This document shows positions 1 through 13,266 of a stretch of 64,000 bases of DNA, piece after piece. The notes under the pieces are model-generated. The model was not told where the DNA came from, made no database searches, and saw only the letters and a program-made list of their open reading frames with translations. Each line of letters starts with the position of its first letter. The stretch's first letter is position 1. The position numbers were made by a program, and so were the translations under genes. The stretch is from Culex pipiens pallens (Eukaryota; Arthropoda; Insecta; Diptera; Culicidae), in contig NC_068938.1 of assembly GCF_016801865.2 (NCBI RefSeq), positions 191,723,409 to 191,787,408 of the forward strand. The letters run 5' to 3'.

Positions 1-2797
1 CTACATTTAAAATTGCATAAACAAGCGTTATACAAAGTGTTCTGAATAGTTTACACTTGATTTTACAAGATTTTAAATGAATGAATCTGTTAAAAGCAAA
101 TAAATTTGATAAAGGTTAAATTTGGATTGAAGTACCTAATTTAAAATAACTTATTGTCATGATCTTTTCAAATGATCAAACCAATCTGGAAAAAAATGGA
201 AATCTGTTAAACTCAAATTTGCAACACAAATTTTATATACTTATTACCTCAATCTGAAATAAAATAAAATATTTTTGATTTTTTTTTGGGAACAAACAAT
301 GTGCCAAATATCATTATACGATAGTGCAATAATTCCTCAAAGTCTAAAACTAGGAGTACCTTTTTTCCAGATCAATAAATTGACTGCAAATACAATTTTG
401 GCGATTTTTAAAACGCAAACCAGACTAAAAGCTTGTTTGGGTTGTTGAGGGTTGACGTCTTCGCTGGCTGGCCTTCGCAAAACGGCGCAAATTATCAACA
501 ATAATCATCGCCAGCGCCAGTTTCTGCTGGCAAACTGCTTTACACCGGAGGAGGCGTTTGTTTATCAGGAACTGTGCGGAGGAGTTGCGCAAAAACTTTC
601 CAGTTCCGGAGGCTAGGTGGAAATTGTCCACTCGCTAATAGAGGAAAATCTTCTGCACTGGGGGAACGGCTTAATTTATTCATTAAAAGTTAGATGAGAT
701 TCTGTTTTGGAATCTGGTGGATTTTACCGGAAACAGCGCTGAGATTTGTTGAACCTTGTTGTCCTTACCTGAAAAAAGAAAGAAAAAAAAATCGATTAGT
801 CAAACGATCATGATTCCACTAACAAGCTTAATTTAATAATATTTAAAGCCTCCAAGTTGGCGCTTCCTTCAAAGCCCATCAAACTGCCTTTAAACGGTCG
901 TGTGCGTGAGAGATAAGAATTCCATCAAAAAGTGGGGCCCCGTTTCCTTCGAAATTCCTTTCGGAAGACCCCCCCCAATGAAACCTGTTCCTTCCCCGCA
1001 GAATCACGAGCCTTCGTGACAAGCCACCATCAGTCAAAGTGACTGCCCCGGGTCACGCCAACCCCGTTCAACTCGCGACTCTACCTCGATTTCTGACTTG
1101 GAGCCTATGAAGAAACATGCAACTATTTTGGCCCCGACACGAAGAAACGATCCTATCAACATCCATCACCAACCTGGCTGCGGGAACAACCACTTGTGAA
1201 ACTGTGAACGTGGAAAGCTTGCGCGAAAAGCTAGCAGAGCTTTTGGTGGGAGGACCCGAGATAAATTTGATTAACTTTATTTTTGATGCCGATAGATAAG
1301 ATCGTCCAAAAATGGAATCAGAGCTATCGGATTGGTGGTGGGGTCCTCTCTGGAGCCACCACTTTTTATCAAATCTTTTTTAAGTTGTTTTGTTTGGTGT
1401 AAAATGATCAAATATTTCTAAAAATTTATTCTTCTATCATTCTTTTGGCACCCCTAACTCACGATGAACCCCAGACATCATCCAAAACTAGTTAGCTGAT
1501 TGAGTTTGTCTGTCTCCAGTCGCTCCAACTCTTCTTCACTTCTTCCAGTCCGGAACATCGTCAACTTTATTTGCTGTTTTATTTGTTGTTTCTTGTTTAT
1601 TTCCTTTTATTTGAGGGGCCGTTTTTTTGTCCAAGTTCCTCGAAAAAAAAGACAGCCGAAAATTTGCTACGCATTAATCGAGGGGGCCTGTTGTCCAGTC
1701 GATGTGTACAAACACGCTGATCAGCTTGATTAGATCGAAAGTGGCGTGTCGCCGTCGTCGTCATTTTACAGCGATTTTTCGTCAAAAGGGGAAGAGCACG
1801 GAGTTCGTTATAGAAGTGATTGAAGCTTTTATTACTGGCGCTGAGTTTGCAGCAAAAGTGGCACGTGACCCGTGTCTTGTCTTCTTGCCAGCACTTGTTT
1901 TAGTACAGTGTAAGATGCTCGAGAAACAATGTTGTTCTAATTTCCAAGTATTACTCAACGCTACAGCTTTGTACGCTGAAGGTGCAGACTACAAGTGGCA
2001 CTCGAGGTTCAGGTTAAAATGTGTGTACAAAACCTTCCTTTTCGCGGCTCAACGCCATCTTGGCCGGCCGCAAAAGCAATCAATTGGGAGCTTCGAGAGC
2101 GGCCGATGATGATGATGATTTCCAACAATTTAAGCATCACCATCGAACAACTCGGCTCTTGAGATCATCTCGAGTGGGGCGCATCCATCGAGAGCATCAA
2201 CAGAACGGCATCGATGGGAAGCATATGTGGGTGGTGGGGTTGTTCAAATCGCTAATTCACAATTTGACTGAAAAAAAAATACAAACTTGAAATCTATTAC
2301 ATTTTTCCAAACTAATTTTTAGCATTTTTTTTTTAAATTAAAACCCAAAGAACCTCCCCAACCCACAAAGCCGTCCCAACCCATCCGACTTCTTGGACCG
2401 CGGGACCGCGTGACGATCGAGTGGCCCCTTGAAAAAGCCGGCAGCCCCCAAGAGCAGCGTTGCCGCCACCAGCACCACAGAGTTCGATTGGATTGAGTTG
2501 AGTTGGAGGAGAGCCGGAATGGAAAATAAATTGGAGAATATGGTTCGCGCCAGTTGTACGGGGTTTTTGGTGCCGACATCGCCACCGTGGCCGCAGGGCC
2601 ACACTCGAGAACCACCAGAATCAATATCTTAAGGTTTGAAGAGTTTCTTGGAGGTGTGCAGCGCGGTGAGGTCTGATGTGGTCTGTCGCCCTCTTGAGGA
2701 GCGGTTATGTGGGGCAATATCGGGTCTAGGAGGGGGGGAACCCGTTAGGAGCGAATTTATGTGAGAGGATACCTGACGGAATTGGAATGTATGATTT
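1..2797. other. Non-coding, unique-looking DNA
   Basis: No gene is supported here. Positions 1-420 and about 790-840 are AT-rich with homopolymer runs. Positions about 420-760 and 880-2760 have a more balanced composition with many CpG, which is typical of unique intronic or intergenic mosquito DNA. The open frames are short, overlap on both strands and show no recognisable domain. Possible cis-regulatory DNA, but no specific site can be named. Confidence 0.5.
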
Positions 2798-3183
2798 TTG
2801 GACGTGGACTATATCGCGGTATTGATGGAAGTTTTCAAAAGTTCTTGCAGTCTCAGATGTATAGATGATTCGTTTTTGGAATTTCCAGAAAGTCTCCTAC
2901 AATTCTCGCTTAGACCTTCAGGAAACTACCTAACAACTTTCAAAAGAACGTCTGAAAGATCTCTCTGCCTCCATAAAGTCTACACATCGAATAATCTCCA
3001 CAAAGTTATCAAGTCTACACAAGTCAGAGCTTTTTTCAAATTATGATTATTTTCTGAGTTTGAAATTAGACTTTTCAAAAATCTTCCAAGAATTATAACA
3101 AACTTTTTATTAAAGTCTTCAAAAATCACTATGCAAATTTCTTTACCAACTTTTTGTACATGTTATACTCTAAGTCTCTTCCA

Positions 3184-3420
3184 CACAGTTAAAAAAAGTT
3201 GAACTTTTGGAATATTATCTTGTTTCTGATTAATTTTACCTAAAAAGTGACATTCAGCAGAAACTGTTAAAAATCTAATCAGTTTTTGATGTAAAATTAC
3301 GCATTTTTTCGACACAAAATCTGCCACCCTTAGGATCTCAAAGATTAGACAAAAGTCTCCAAAAATCTCTACAAAAAATCCACAACCATCCACTATCATC
3401 ACTGAAGAGTCTCCAAAATG
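3184..3420 (-). mobile_element. Decayed MITE of the CACAG family (weak)
   Basis: The segment starts with 'cacagttaaaaaaagttgaa' and continues with phrases ending in 'caaaatctgccaccctta'. The same order of phrases occurs in the better preserved MITEs at 47573-47773 and, inverted, at 33167-33393. The right end cannot be placed and no target duplication is visible. This is an inference from shared word order only. Confidence 0.4.
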
Positions 3421-5079
3421 TGAAACATTTCAACAAGTGTTTAACACATATCTCCAAATATCAACAAAAATATTCAGAAGTCTCCAAAGGATCTTTAAAA
3501 AGATTTGACTCAAGTCTACAAAAACAAAAAACTCTACAAAAAATTCACAGCAAGTTTCTTAAAGCTTTCTTGCTCAGTAAAAAATTATGGAAATAATACA
3601 TCTTAGAATTGTGAAAGATTTTATGTCAAACAAAATGTGCAATTTCACATCAAGAACTTGTGAAGCTTTTATCAGTTTTTGACGAATTTCACATATTCTC
3701 ACAAAATTTTACGTTGAACTACTCAGAAGAAGAGAAAAATATCAATCAACAAAATTTTCAACCTTCAAAAATTTTACTTTTTTTAATGATAAATGTTTAA
3801 AAGATTCGATTACAAATCTAAAAAAAAATGCTCAACATTTTTTCTCCAAATCTCTACGAAAATAATTAAAAGTCTCCAAAGAATCATTTGAAAGTGTACT
3901 TACAAAGTGTACTCTACAAAGACATTCAAGAAAATCTCAAGTTTTATGACAACGTTTTAATCAAGTCTCCAAAAATCTCTACAAAATACATCCACAACAT
4001 TTTTTTTACAGAACCTTTTCTACTAAGTTACTGAAGTGTCTCCACAATATCAATACATAGTTGCCCTGCAAGTGTTTAACATTTTTTTTCTCCAAATCTC
4101 TACTAACTTATTCAAAAGATCAAAGGATTATTTAAAAGATTCTTTCTCCACAGGATTTCATCAGTTTTATCAAAAAGTTTTAATCAGGTTTTCAAAAATC
4201 TCTACAGAAAAAAAATCCACAACAAGTTTCTTACAAAGACTTCTTATAAGGTTTTTTTCCACTAAGTTGTTAAAAAGTCACCAAAAAATCAACACAAGCT
4301 TTCTCAACGAGAACTTTGCAGATTTTTCTCCGAGTCTCCACTCAGATATCCAAGAGTCTCCAAAAGTTCTTTACTGAGTCTCCACTAAGACATTCAAGAG
4401 ACTCTGAAGGTCAATTACAAAGTTATTACTCAAGTCTTCCAAAATCTTCACAGAACTTTTCTCAACATGTTATTACAATTTTTCTCCAAGTCTCCACTAA
4501 GACGTTAAGGAGTATGTAAAGGAAATCATCCAAAGGTACTCAACAAGTTTTTCTTAACAGATTTTTCACTATGATATTTTAAAGACATCTCAACTGTTTT
4601 TTTTTCCGATTTTTCTTCAAGTCTCCACAAGGGTCTCCAAAGGACCATTACAAAGTTACGTAACAAGTATTTTTAAAGATTTTTCTTTAAAGTCTCACAC
4701 AAATAATAATGAGTCTCCAAAGGTTCATTAGAAAGTCTACAAAGAACTTTACATTTTTACGACTTTGTATAAGTCTACACAAAAATATTGAGGGGTCTCA
4801 AAATGACCATTACAAAGGTACTTTACGATTTTTATCAGGTTTTTTTTTTTGAGTCTCACCAAGATATCTAAAAGTCTCCAACGGGTCATTTAAAAGTCTC
4901 CAATCGTCTCAACGTTATAGTTTACGATTTTTCTTCAAATCTCCAATCATTTCAACCATTTTTTTTACTATTTTTCTTAAAGTCTCCACAAAGATATTGA
5001 AGGGTCCCCAAACTTTTTTTTCGACTTTGTTTAAGTCTACACAAAAATATTGAAGGGTCTCAAAATGACCATTACAAAG

Positions 5080-5314
5080 CAAAGCAATCCACTTTAACGA
5101 CCCCTGGGTCTTTTGTAGGCTCTGTTGCAAGTTTCTGCTCATTTCTAAGCGTCCGAAGGTTATGTGTGGTGAGTCACACCCTCTTTTACGCAAATGGACC
5201 GACGTTTTACTTCCCCATCCGATAGAAGGCCAGAAGGATAAGGCGAGAATCGAACTCGCGCCCCATAACAACTTAGGGATCGGCAGCCGAAGCCGCTAAC
5301 CACCACGCCACGAG
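5080..5314 (-). mobile_element. tRNA-derived SINE with 13-bp target duplication
   Basis: Read on the minus strand, a tRNA-like head (about 5314 down to 5235) carries an A-box-like TGGCGTGGTGG and a B-box-like AGTTCGATTCT, the internal RNA polymerase III promoter. An unrelated body of about 150 bp follows. Both sides are flanked by the exact duplication 'gaccattacaaag' (5067-5079 and 5315-5327), a word that belongs to the surrounding satellite, so the insertion boundaries are firm. This is the layout of a LINE-mobilised SINE. It resembles the tRNA-related SINEs known in Culex, but family assignment needs a repeat library. Confidence 0.85.
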
Positions 5315-6160
5315 GACCATTACAAAGGTAACCAACGATTTTTAACAGTTTTTTTCTTAGTCTCACCAAGATATTGAATTGTCTCCAAAGGGTTATCAAG
5401 ATGTCTCCAAAGACCTTAAGATGGTTTTAACGATTTTGTTCAAGTATACACAAAAATATTGAAGGGTCTCCAAAGGATCACTACAATGCTATTCAACTAG
5501 CTGTTTTACAGATGTTTCTCTTAGTCTTACCAAAATATTGAAATGTATCCCAAGGATCATTAAGAAGTCTCTTAACATTTCGACTTATTTTTTACGATTT
5601 TTCTTCAAGTCTCCACAAAAATATTGAAGGGTCATCCAAGGACCACTACAAATTAATACATCAGGTTTTTTAAACTAGTTTTCTCCGGAATCTCACTAAG
5701 ATATTAAAAAGTCTGCGAAGGGACATTACGAAGGGTAACCAAGGACTGTTACAAAGCTACTCAACACTGTTTTTATTGATTTTTCTTTGAGTCTCACCAA
5801 GATTTTAAAATGTCTCCAATGGGTTTTTTCATAAAGTCTCCTCTAAGAGATTTAAGGGTATCCAAAAACCATCACAAAGTTACTCAACAAGTTTTTTATT
5901 ACAGATTTACAGAAAAGACTGTAAATGGTGATTACGAAGTCTCCAAACATGTCGACATGTTTTTTAACAATTTTATTTAAGTCTCCCAAAAAATATTGTA
6001 AGGTCTCCAAAGGACCACTTCAAACTAACTCAACAATTTTTTTCTCTGAGTCCCACTGAGATATTGAAAAGTCTCCGAAGGGTCATTAATAAGTCTCCAA
6101 GGGTCTACAAAGGACCTTTACAAAGTTATTCAACACAGATTTTTCTCTCGGTTTAACTAG

Positions 6161-7429
6161 ATATTGACCAAAAAGAAAGAAATTGAAGAGTTTCTAAAGG
6201 CTCCACGAAGTCTCCAAATATATTTACAACATTTACCCGGTTTCCACAGAATTGTTCTAAACGCCAACCAACCTTTCATCACCTCCGACCGCGACAAATC
6301 CGCGCGGTTGACGACCTATACCTTACCAAAAAAAAAAAAAAAGCACCAATAATACGTCGCGGTTTAGGAGTTCGAAAAAAAGGTTTTGCCATTTCGGCGA
6401 ATGGTGGTGACGCCAAAGTGGAGCGGATATTTCGTCCAGAACCGCTTCGCTCGCTCCGCTCGACCCAATCGACCGTAACATTAAGCTGTTATTAATAAAA
6501 CATTATCTTTCGCCGCGCCAGCTCGGGTCGGACCGTTTGCATGTGTCTGCCCGTTGAGTGGCGGTTGAATGAGCTCCTTTTTTTCGGAGTGGTTAGAGGT
6601 TTCGAAGGGGGAAGGAGGTCAACCCGGGCCAAACCAAGTCGAGGTGCGCGCATAAATAAATTAATAAGGAGCAGAGCACAACTTGGAAGCTACAGTACAG
6701 TTGAGGTGGCCCACTGGTACAGTTACATCGCGTGGATTAATAAATTATAGACTCGGGGTACAAGTGCTTGCACGTAGACCTGGAGAGTAGGCAAATGTGT
6801 ACCGACTGCGGTGAACACGCGCGTGAGCGTAATGAATGGGTCCCCTCGAAACGGAACGGTCCTGACTGATGATCGGTTGCGCGCTCCATAATTGATACCG
6901 TAAAGTGGCCGGAGTGTGCCAACTCTATCCAGTTCTTACGAGGACTAGGTTACTCGAGTGTGTGATGGCAACCTTTACCCAACAATTGGGTTATTCCGCC
7001 GTGACGACGAGCTCCCGGAAAAGTGGACTTTAAAAACACCGTGTTCAAAATCCCTTCTCGATTGAGTTATGATTAGACCACCAATATCGTGAACCTTCTT
7101 AGCTGCTAAATTGGCTCAAGACCGCTCAAAGTCTTTGCAGTCGGCGAAACTCAATAGACTCGTCACGACCGGACATCTCGCTCGAGAAACCCGGGGATGG
7201 AATCCTGACTGCGATGACAAGATAACCTCGTCACACAATCCGAGTTTGGGGTGGGGAGGGGAGGGAGTTGAGTTGAATGGAGCTCAAGTTCTGTGAGCCG
7301 GGCGATGAAATGTGTGGATTTTGCTGGATTGGTTGACGGGAAGAATTGCTGAGAAGCAATTTAATTTCTTTTGGAACGGACAGTGGCGTTCTCTGAAAAA
7401 ATATTCAAAGATTTGAAGAATTAAATGTT
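6161..7429. other. Non-coding unique-looking island
   Basis: This is a balanced-GC stretch with several TAAT-core words (for example near 6480-6510 and 6655-6750) and no convincing reading frame. It could be intronic or intergenic regulatory DNA. Nothing more specific can be supported. Confidence 0.45.
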
Positions 7430-7526
7430 TAAATCTTCAAATCTTCAAATCTTCAAATCTTCAAATCTTCAAATCTTCAAATCTTCAAATCTTCAAATCT
7501 TCAAATCTTCAAATCTTCAAATCTTC
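7430..7526. repeat. 8-bp tandem array (AAATCTTC)n, about 12 copies
   Basis: About twelve near-perfect copies of AAATCTTC, starting just after a short non-repetitive lead. A different 8-bp array begins only 35 bp downstream. Confidence 0.97.
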
Positions 7527-7561
7527 GATTGAATTGATGAATTTATTAAAATAATTCATGG

Positions 7562-9014
7562 TTTTATGATTTTATGATTTTATGATTTTATGATTTTATG
7601 ATTTTATGATTTTATGATTTTATGATTTTATGATTTTATGATTTTATGATTTTATGATTTTATGATTTTATGATTTTATGATTTTATGATTTTATGATTT
7701 TATGATTTTATGATTTTATGATTTTATGATTTTATGATTTTATGATTTTATGATTTTATGATTTTATGATTTTATGATTTTATGATTTTATGATTTTATG
7801 ATTTTATGATTTTATGATTTTATGATTTTATGATTTTATGATTTTATGATTTTATGATTTTATGATTTTATGATTTTATGATTTTATGATTTTATGATTT
7901 TATGATTTTATGATTTTATGATTTTATGATTTTATGATTTTATGATTTTATGATTTTATGATTTTATGATTTTATGATTTTATGATTTTATGATTTTATG
8001 ATTTTATGATTTTATGATTTTATGATTTTATGATTTTATGATTTTATGATTTTATGATTTTATGATTTTATGATTTATGATTTTATGATTTTATGATTTT
8101 ATGATTTTATGATTTTATGATTTTATGATTTATGATTTTATGATTTTATGATTTTATGATTTTATGATTTTATGATTTTATGATTTTATGATTTTATGAT
8201 TTTATGATTTTATGATTTTATGATTTTATGATTTTATGATTTTATGATTTTATGATTTTATGATTTTATGATTTTATGATTTTATGATTTTATGATTTTG
8301 ATTTATGATTTTATGATTTTATGATTTTATGATTTTATGATTTTATGATTTTATGATTTTATGATTTTATGATTTTATGATTTTATGATTTATGATTTTA
8401 TGATTTTATGATTTTATGATTTTATGATTTTATGATTTTATGATTTTATGATTTTATGATTTTATGATTTTATGATTTTATTATTTTATGATTTTATGAT
8501 TTTATGATTTTATGATTTTATGATTTTATGATTTTATGATTTTATGATTTTATGATTTTATGATTTTATGATTTTATGATTTTATGATTTTATGATTTTT
8601 TTATGATTTTATGATTTTATGATTTTATGATTTTATGATTTTATGATTTTATGATTTTATGATTTTATGATTTTATGATTTTATGATTTTATGATTTTAT
8701 GATTTTATGATTTTATGATTTTATGATTTTGATTTATGATTTTATGATTTTATGATTTTATGATTTTATGATTTTATGATTTTATGATTTTATGATTTTA
8801 TGATTTTATGATTTTATGATTTTATGATTTTATGATTTTATGATTTTATGATTTTATGATTTTATGATTTTATGATTTTATGATTTTATGATTTTATGAT
8901 TTTATGATTTTATGATTTTATGATTTTATGATTTTATGATTTTATGATTTTATGATTTTATGATTTTATGATTTTATGATTTTATGATTTTATGATTTTA
9001 TGATTTTATGATTT
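7562..9014. repeat. 8-bp tandem array (TTTTATGA)n, about 180 copies
   Basis: About 1.45 kb of almost pure 8-bp repeat. A few variants occur, such as 7-bp units (TTTATGA near 8073, 8128 and 8388), GATTTTGATTTA junctions (near 8299 and 8728), a TTATT variant near 8480 and a T-run near 8600. High purity over this length suggests recent expansion or ongoing homogenisation. The same unit, on the opposite strand, fills 63025-64000. Confidence 0.98.
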
Positions 9015-10110
9015 GCAAATTCTTAGTTTTTTTTCAATTTTTATAGAAAAAAATTACTTATAAATTAAGATCAGTAAATTTTGAAACACAACTACGCCCA
9101 TGACCTTCCGCCAAGTTCTGGATCCCATCCGTATCAAGTTCAGTTCTCGCTTTCCCAGCAATTCCTCCAATCTTAGATCGAATCCTGCGATATCCCCTCA
9201 AGCTACGCGTTGCACTAATGCCAAACCGAAGCTCGTCCCCACCAATCTCCCGCCCTCAAAGTCTTCTCTGTAAATCTCACCCAGAGTCGTACAAAGAGTG
9301 GTACGAGCGCGCAAACAGCTTTGCCGATTCTCCACTCGATATATCGGCCCGGTTTCATCTTGGCGTTTGGCGTTTGATCCCTGTCCTGCTGCCTTCAAGT
9401 TCTTCCTTCTCTCTCAAGTATGTAATTTTATAACCCGCGCGCGCTCTCAGAAACTCACTTGTTTCGTTGCCTTTCGAGCGATTCCTTCGTTGGGTGAAGC
9501 AGAGAAGTCTTCAACCAGCATGAAACGTTTTTCTGTACTCAACTCATGGTATCTCAACTCGGGGCGCGCGGTACACGAGTGTGGTTTTTCCTCATTGCCC
9601 CGGCGAAATACACGTCGAATCTCGTGGAGGTCGGGGGGAAGCTGTGTGGCTGCCGTTGATGCTGGTTTGGTTTTGATGTTCTGACATTGGTGCTCTCTTC
9701 GTTTAACTTGGACCGCACCCATCCGACCTCCTCCACCCTCACTGAGCCAGGGGTGTTTTGTACTACACCACACTCTGACTTGGTGTTCAACCGGGCAACC
9801 CCGACCTTCTTCTCCCGGATGAACCGTGCCATGGCCAGCCGGACGGGATGGTCTCGGCCAGCGGCGGTGATGGTGTAGTGTCAGAAGCATTTGGCCTGAC
9901 TTGGTGTGGTGTTTTTGCTGCTAATATGTTAATTAATTCTAGCACGCTTGGTTCTGTATCAAGAGAGAGGAAGGGCGCACCGAGGGGATTGACGATGGTC
10001 AACTGACGCAAGTGTCTCGAAAAAAAAAATTCTTAGTCTCAACGGACTAATCTGTTTAAAAAAAAGTCAATCCCAATCATCAGTGTCATTGTCTCAAACA
10101 GTTTCAAATG
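9015..10110. other. Non-coding unique-looking island
   Basis: Balanced-GC sequence between two tandem arrays. Several overlapping open frames of 60-147 codons exist on both strands between 9198 and 10011, but they overlap one another and none has a recognisable domain. I read this as non-coding, with low power to exclude a short exon. Confidence 0.45.
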
Positions 10111-10590
10111 TTCACAATTATCAGTTGTCTGAACTATCTTAGTTGTCTCAGTTGTCTCAGCTGTTTGAACTGTCTGTCTAAGCTGTCTGAACTATCTAAG
10201 TTATCTGGACTGTCTCAGCTGTTTGAACTGTCTCAGCTGTCTGAACTGTCTTAGCTACCTGAACTATCTTAGTTATCTGGAATGTCTCAGCTGTTTGAAC
10301 TGTCTCAGCTATCTGACCAGTCTCAGCTGTCTGAACTATCTTAGCTCTCAGGACTATCTGAAATTTTTGAACTGTCTCAGCTGTTTGAACTGTCTCAGCT
10401 CTCTGAACTGTCTCAGCTACCTGAACTATCTTAGTTACCTGGACTGTCTAGAGCTGTTTGAACTGTCTCAGCTGCCTTAGTTGTCTGGACTGTCTCAGCT
10501 GTTTAAACTGTCTCAGCTGCCATAGTTGTCTGGGCTGTCTCAGCTACCAGAACTGTCTCAAACTACCTTAACTGTCTCAGCTACCGGAGC
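10111..10590. repeat. 18-bp degenerate tandem repeat, block 1
   Basis: About 26 diverged copies of an 18-bp unit close to GAACTGTCTCAGCTGTTT. Variants replace the second half by AGCTACCT or AGTTATCT. Because 18 is a multiple of three, the array leaves a spurious open frame (10223-10480) rich in Leu, Cys, Tyr and Asn. A few more units appear at 10661-10720. The same repeat returns at 11700-12335. Confidence 0.9.
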
Positions 10591-11699
10591 TATCTTAGCT
10601 GATTCATCGGCTTGAATGGTTTTTATTTTCTCTATGAATTTCATAGTCTAATTTTTTTACAGACTGTCTCAAAAGTTTAAACTGTCCCATGTTTCAGTTG
10701 TCTCATCTGTCTCACAAAACTTAATTGTTGAGTCAATCTTTATATCTTAATAGTAAAAAATCAGAATACTCTTTATCAAAAAACTCAACTTCAGTCAACC
10801 TTCGACGAACCCCTCGTCCCGTCCGTCCCACCACCCCCTTGCCATCTTCGACCGTGTTGCGTGCGTGTACCACCACACAAAGTTAGGACACCCTGCTCCG
10901 GGTAGCTTGGGTGAGATGCTGGTGGCCGCCGGGTTGCGGTTTCCGTTGCGTACCAAGGACGGCCGGACGAAACTTTCGGGAACGGGACGGACTCTCGGGT
11001 GGAATGTACAAAACACGTTGATTGGCCTCTTTTGCAGATCTTTCCTCCAACTTCTCTGTTTAGGGCATATGTTGCACTTTGCCAACCAAGTGGTCCCGTC
11101 GTCGTCGCATTCTCCTTCTCCGTCCGGGAGGTAGCTGATTATCCGTAAACAACGAGATCAAATGCCTGATTGCTGCTACTTCTGATGCTGATGCTGCTTT
11201 GTGCGCTGATATCGTCGCGGCAAAGGGAGTGTATCTCTTTCTTTTTTTTCTGCAGCGCAGTTCTTTTCGCCATGCCATGAGAATACAGAAACAGCTCGCG
11301 CGCTGGATTCCTTTATAATGATTAACAAGTCACGTAGTCACGGGTTAGTTCTTCCACTCTGTGTAGCTGGCAAGTGCACAAACTCACGACGACGGGCTGG
11401 GCTGGGAAATTGTTTGTTATTTGGTATGAGTCGGCTGCTTTGACACAGTAATTGAATCAAAATCAAGTGGATGCCGGAGCCAAATGAGTGCAGAATCAGC
11501 TCGGTTTCTTTGTGCCAAACGAGATGGGTGATTGAACCGGGAGCAGGGAGTGGGATGAGTTACATTAGGTGAACTAAATTAGTTCTGAGGACGAAGCAAG
11601 TTTGTATCGGCAAAATGGAAAATATCAAACAAACTCTCAAGCTCAGGCAAAATGTCAAAAAAATTGTAATTCTCCAAGTTTTTGAAAACTGAAAGAACT
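10591..11699. other. Non-coding DNA between two blocks of the 18-bp repeat
   Basis: About 1.1 kb of mostly balanced-GC sequence (10790-11560) with no supported gene. It either interrupted a once continuous repeat array or lay between two independent expansions. Confidence 0.5.
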
Positions 11700-12335
11700 T
11701 TTGTGAACCTCTGCCTGAACTGTCTCAGCAGTCTGAACTGTCTCATCTGGCTTAACCTTTTCAGCAGTCTAAAATGTATCAGTTGTTTTAACTAAGTTTC
11801 TCAGTTATTGAAACTGTCTCAGCCAAATAAATTTTCTCAGCCAGTTAAACTGTCTCACCAGTTTGAGCTGTCTCAGCTATCTAAATTGTCTCAGGTTTGA
11901 ACTGTCTCAGCAGTCTGAGCTATCTCATCTGGCTAAAACTTTTCAGCCGTCTGAAATGTCTAAGTTGTTTAAACTAAGCTTTTCACTTGTTTAAACTGTC
12001 TCAGCTATCTGAACTGTCTCAGCAGTCTGAACTGTCTCAATTGGCTTAACCATTTTAGCAGCCTTAAAATGCCTCAGTTGTTTAAACTAAGTTTCTCAGT
12101 TGTTAGAACTGTCTCAGCCAGATAAACTGTCTCAGCCAAATAAACTGTCTCATCAGTTTGAACTGTCTCAGCTATCTAAACTGTCTCATCTATTTGAACT
12201 ATCTCATCTGGCAAAACCTTTTATGCTGTCTTAAATGTTTCAGTTGTTTGAAATGTCTCATTTGTCTAAATTAGCTTAGCTGTCTCAACTATCCCAGCTG
12301 CCAGAACTGTCTCAGCTGACTAATCTGAGCTATCA
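11700..12335. repeat. 18-bp degenerate tandem repeat, block 2
   Basis: About 35 diverged units of the same CTGTCTCAGC-type repeat as at 10111-10590. Other variants dominate here, such as 'tcagcagtctgaactgtctc' and 'tcagccaaataaactgtctc'. A longer order is visible: the succession 'cagtctgaactgtctca - ctggcttaacc - tttcagcagtct' recurs near 11720, 11920 and 12020, so parts were duplicated as larger blocks. Confidence 0.88.
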
Positions 12336-13266
12336 AAATTGCATCTCAATTATTCTAAAGCATTTTTTGACTTTCCACGTTACTTCCAAATAGGCATCAT
12401 GTGGAGTTGGATGTTTTTTGAGAAATACGCTCTAAGCAAACGTAACGACAATCTTAAGCATATTTATGTTAAGGAAAACTATTTTCATGGTAAGAATCTG
12501 AAATAGCTTTATCTCGAAACTTTGAATTTCATGAAGAAACACATTACCTCAGAATCATAACCTCAAAATCTTCCACCCGAAAAATGTGTGACGATAATCG
12601 CTGGCGTCGTCTTCCCCGAAGTCGTTTGTTTACCACATCACACCCTCGAGGGCGGCTCATCCCAACGGACCCCACAAAACTTCCAACGCGCCCAAATTAG
12701 CCTCCAAACCGCACACCAAAAATACGCACTCATCAGATTTCACTCGAATTACGCGCTTCATTGTTTATTTGTACGCACAAACCCAGCAATCTATCTTGAA
12801 ACCGATCAAAATCCGCCCCTTTCGCCCGCCCCTCTCCCTTCAGAAATGTTTGTGCAGACCCTGATGCGGGTTCCTCCGGCAGACCCGTCAACGATTTTCT
12901 CGAGAAGTAACGCGAGCCCTCATCGCATTTCAAGACCCTGTCCGAAACAAAACGAAAATCTGTTGACTCATGCCGTTCTCGTGGCCTTAAAGCTTCGTCG
13001 CGAGCGGCTATCTCTGACACTTGATCGGGCAAACGGGGGGCCCCACCAAGGGTTGTAGTTTATATGACGCGGCGGAGGGATCCAAACTCTCTGCTTCTGG
13101 AGTAATGTCCGATGGGGCACATTTGATGACGGGCAGGTTTGGGGGTTTTGGTGAGCAAGAAGAGGTTAGTACTGGAAAAGGCCTTTTTTTGACGCATTTA
13201 TGCCGAAATAGTCCCTTCTTTTAATTTTACATGAATGTGGATTTAAAATATTGAGTTAAATGTAAC
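12336..13266. other. Non-coding DNA, mixed composition
   Basis: AT-rich to about 12570, then a GC-richer island to about 13160. The frame at 12588-13058 (156 codons) has an antisense rival and no recognisable domain, so I do not call it a gene. Confidence 0.45.

Larger units (their letters stand above)
2798..6160. repeat. Degenerate 'gtctccaaag' satellite-like region
   Basis: About 3.4 kb of AT-rich sequence is built from a few recurring phrases: 'gtctccaaag', 'accattacaaag', 'ctcaacaag' and 'tctcaccaagatatt'. In the right half they recur at irregular intervals of about 100-170 bp (for example near 5477, 5640, 5740, 5868, 6010 and 6113). The copies are diverged and carry indels, so this is an old, decayed tandem array rather than a young satellite. 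A SINE interrupts it at 5080-5314. No coding potential is evident. Confidence 0.7.

Noticed and set aside
6329..6343. A-run as a retroelement tail
   Set aside because: No flanking duplication was found and the upstream sequence shows no recognisable element.
9447..9890. Minus-strand frame of 147 codons
   Set aside because: It overlaps several other frames, is of low complexity in places and has no domain.
10223..10480. 85-codon Leu/Cys/Asn-rich frame
   Set aside because: It is a direct by-product of the 18-bp tandem repeat.
12588..13058. Plus-strand frame of 156 codons
   Set aside because: It lies in a GC-balanced island with an antisense rival and no recognisable domain.
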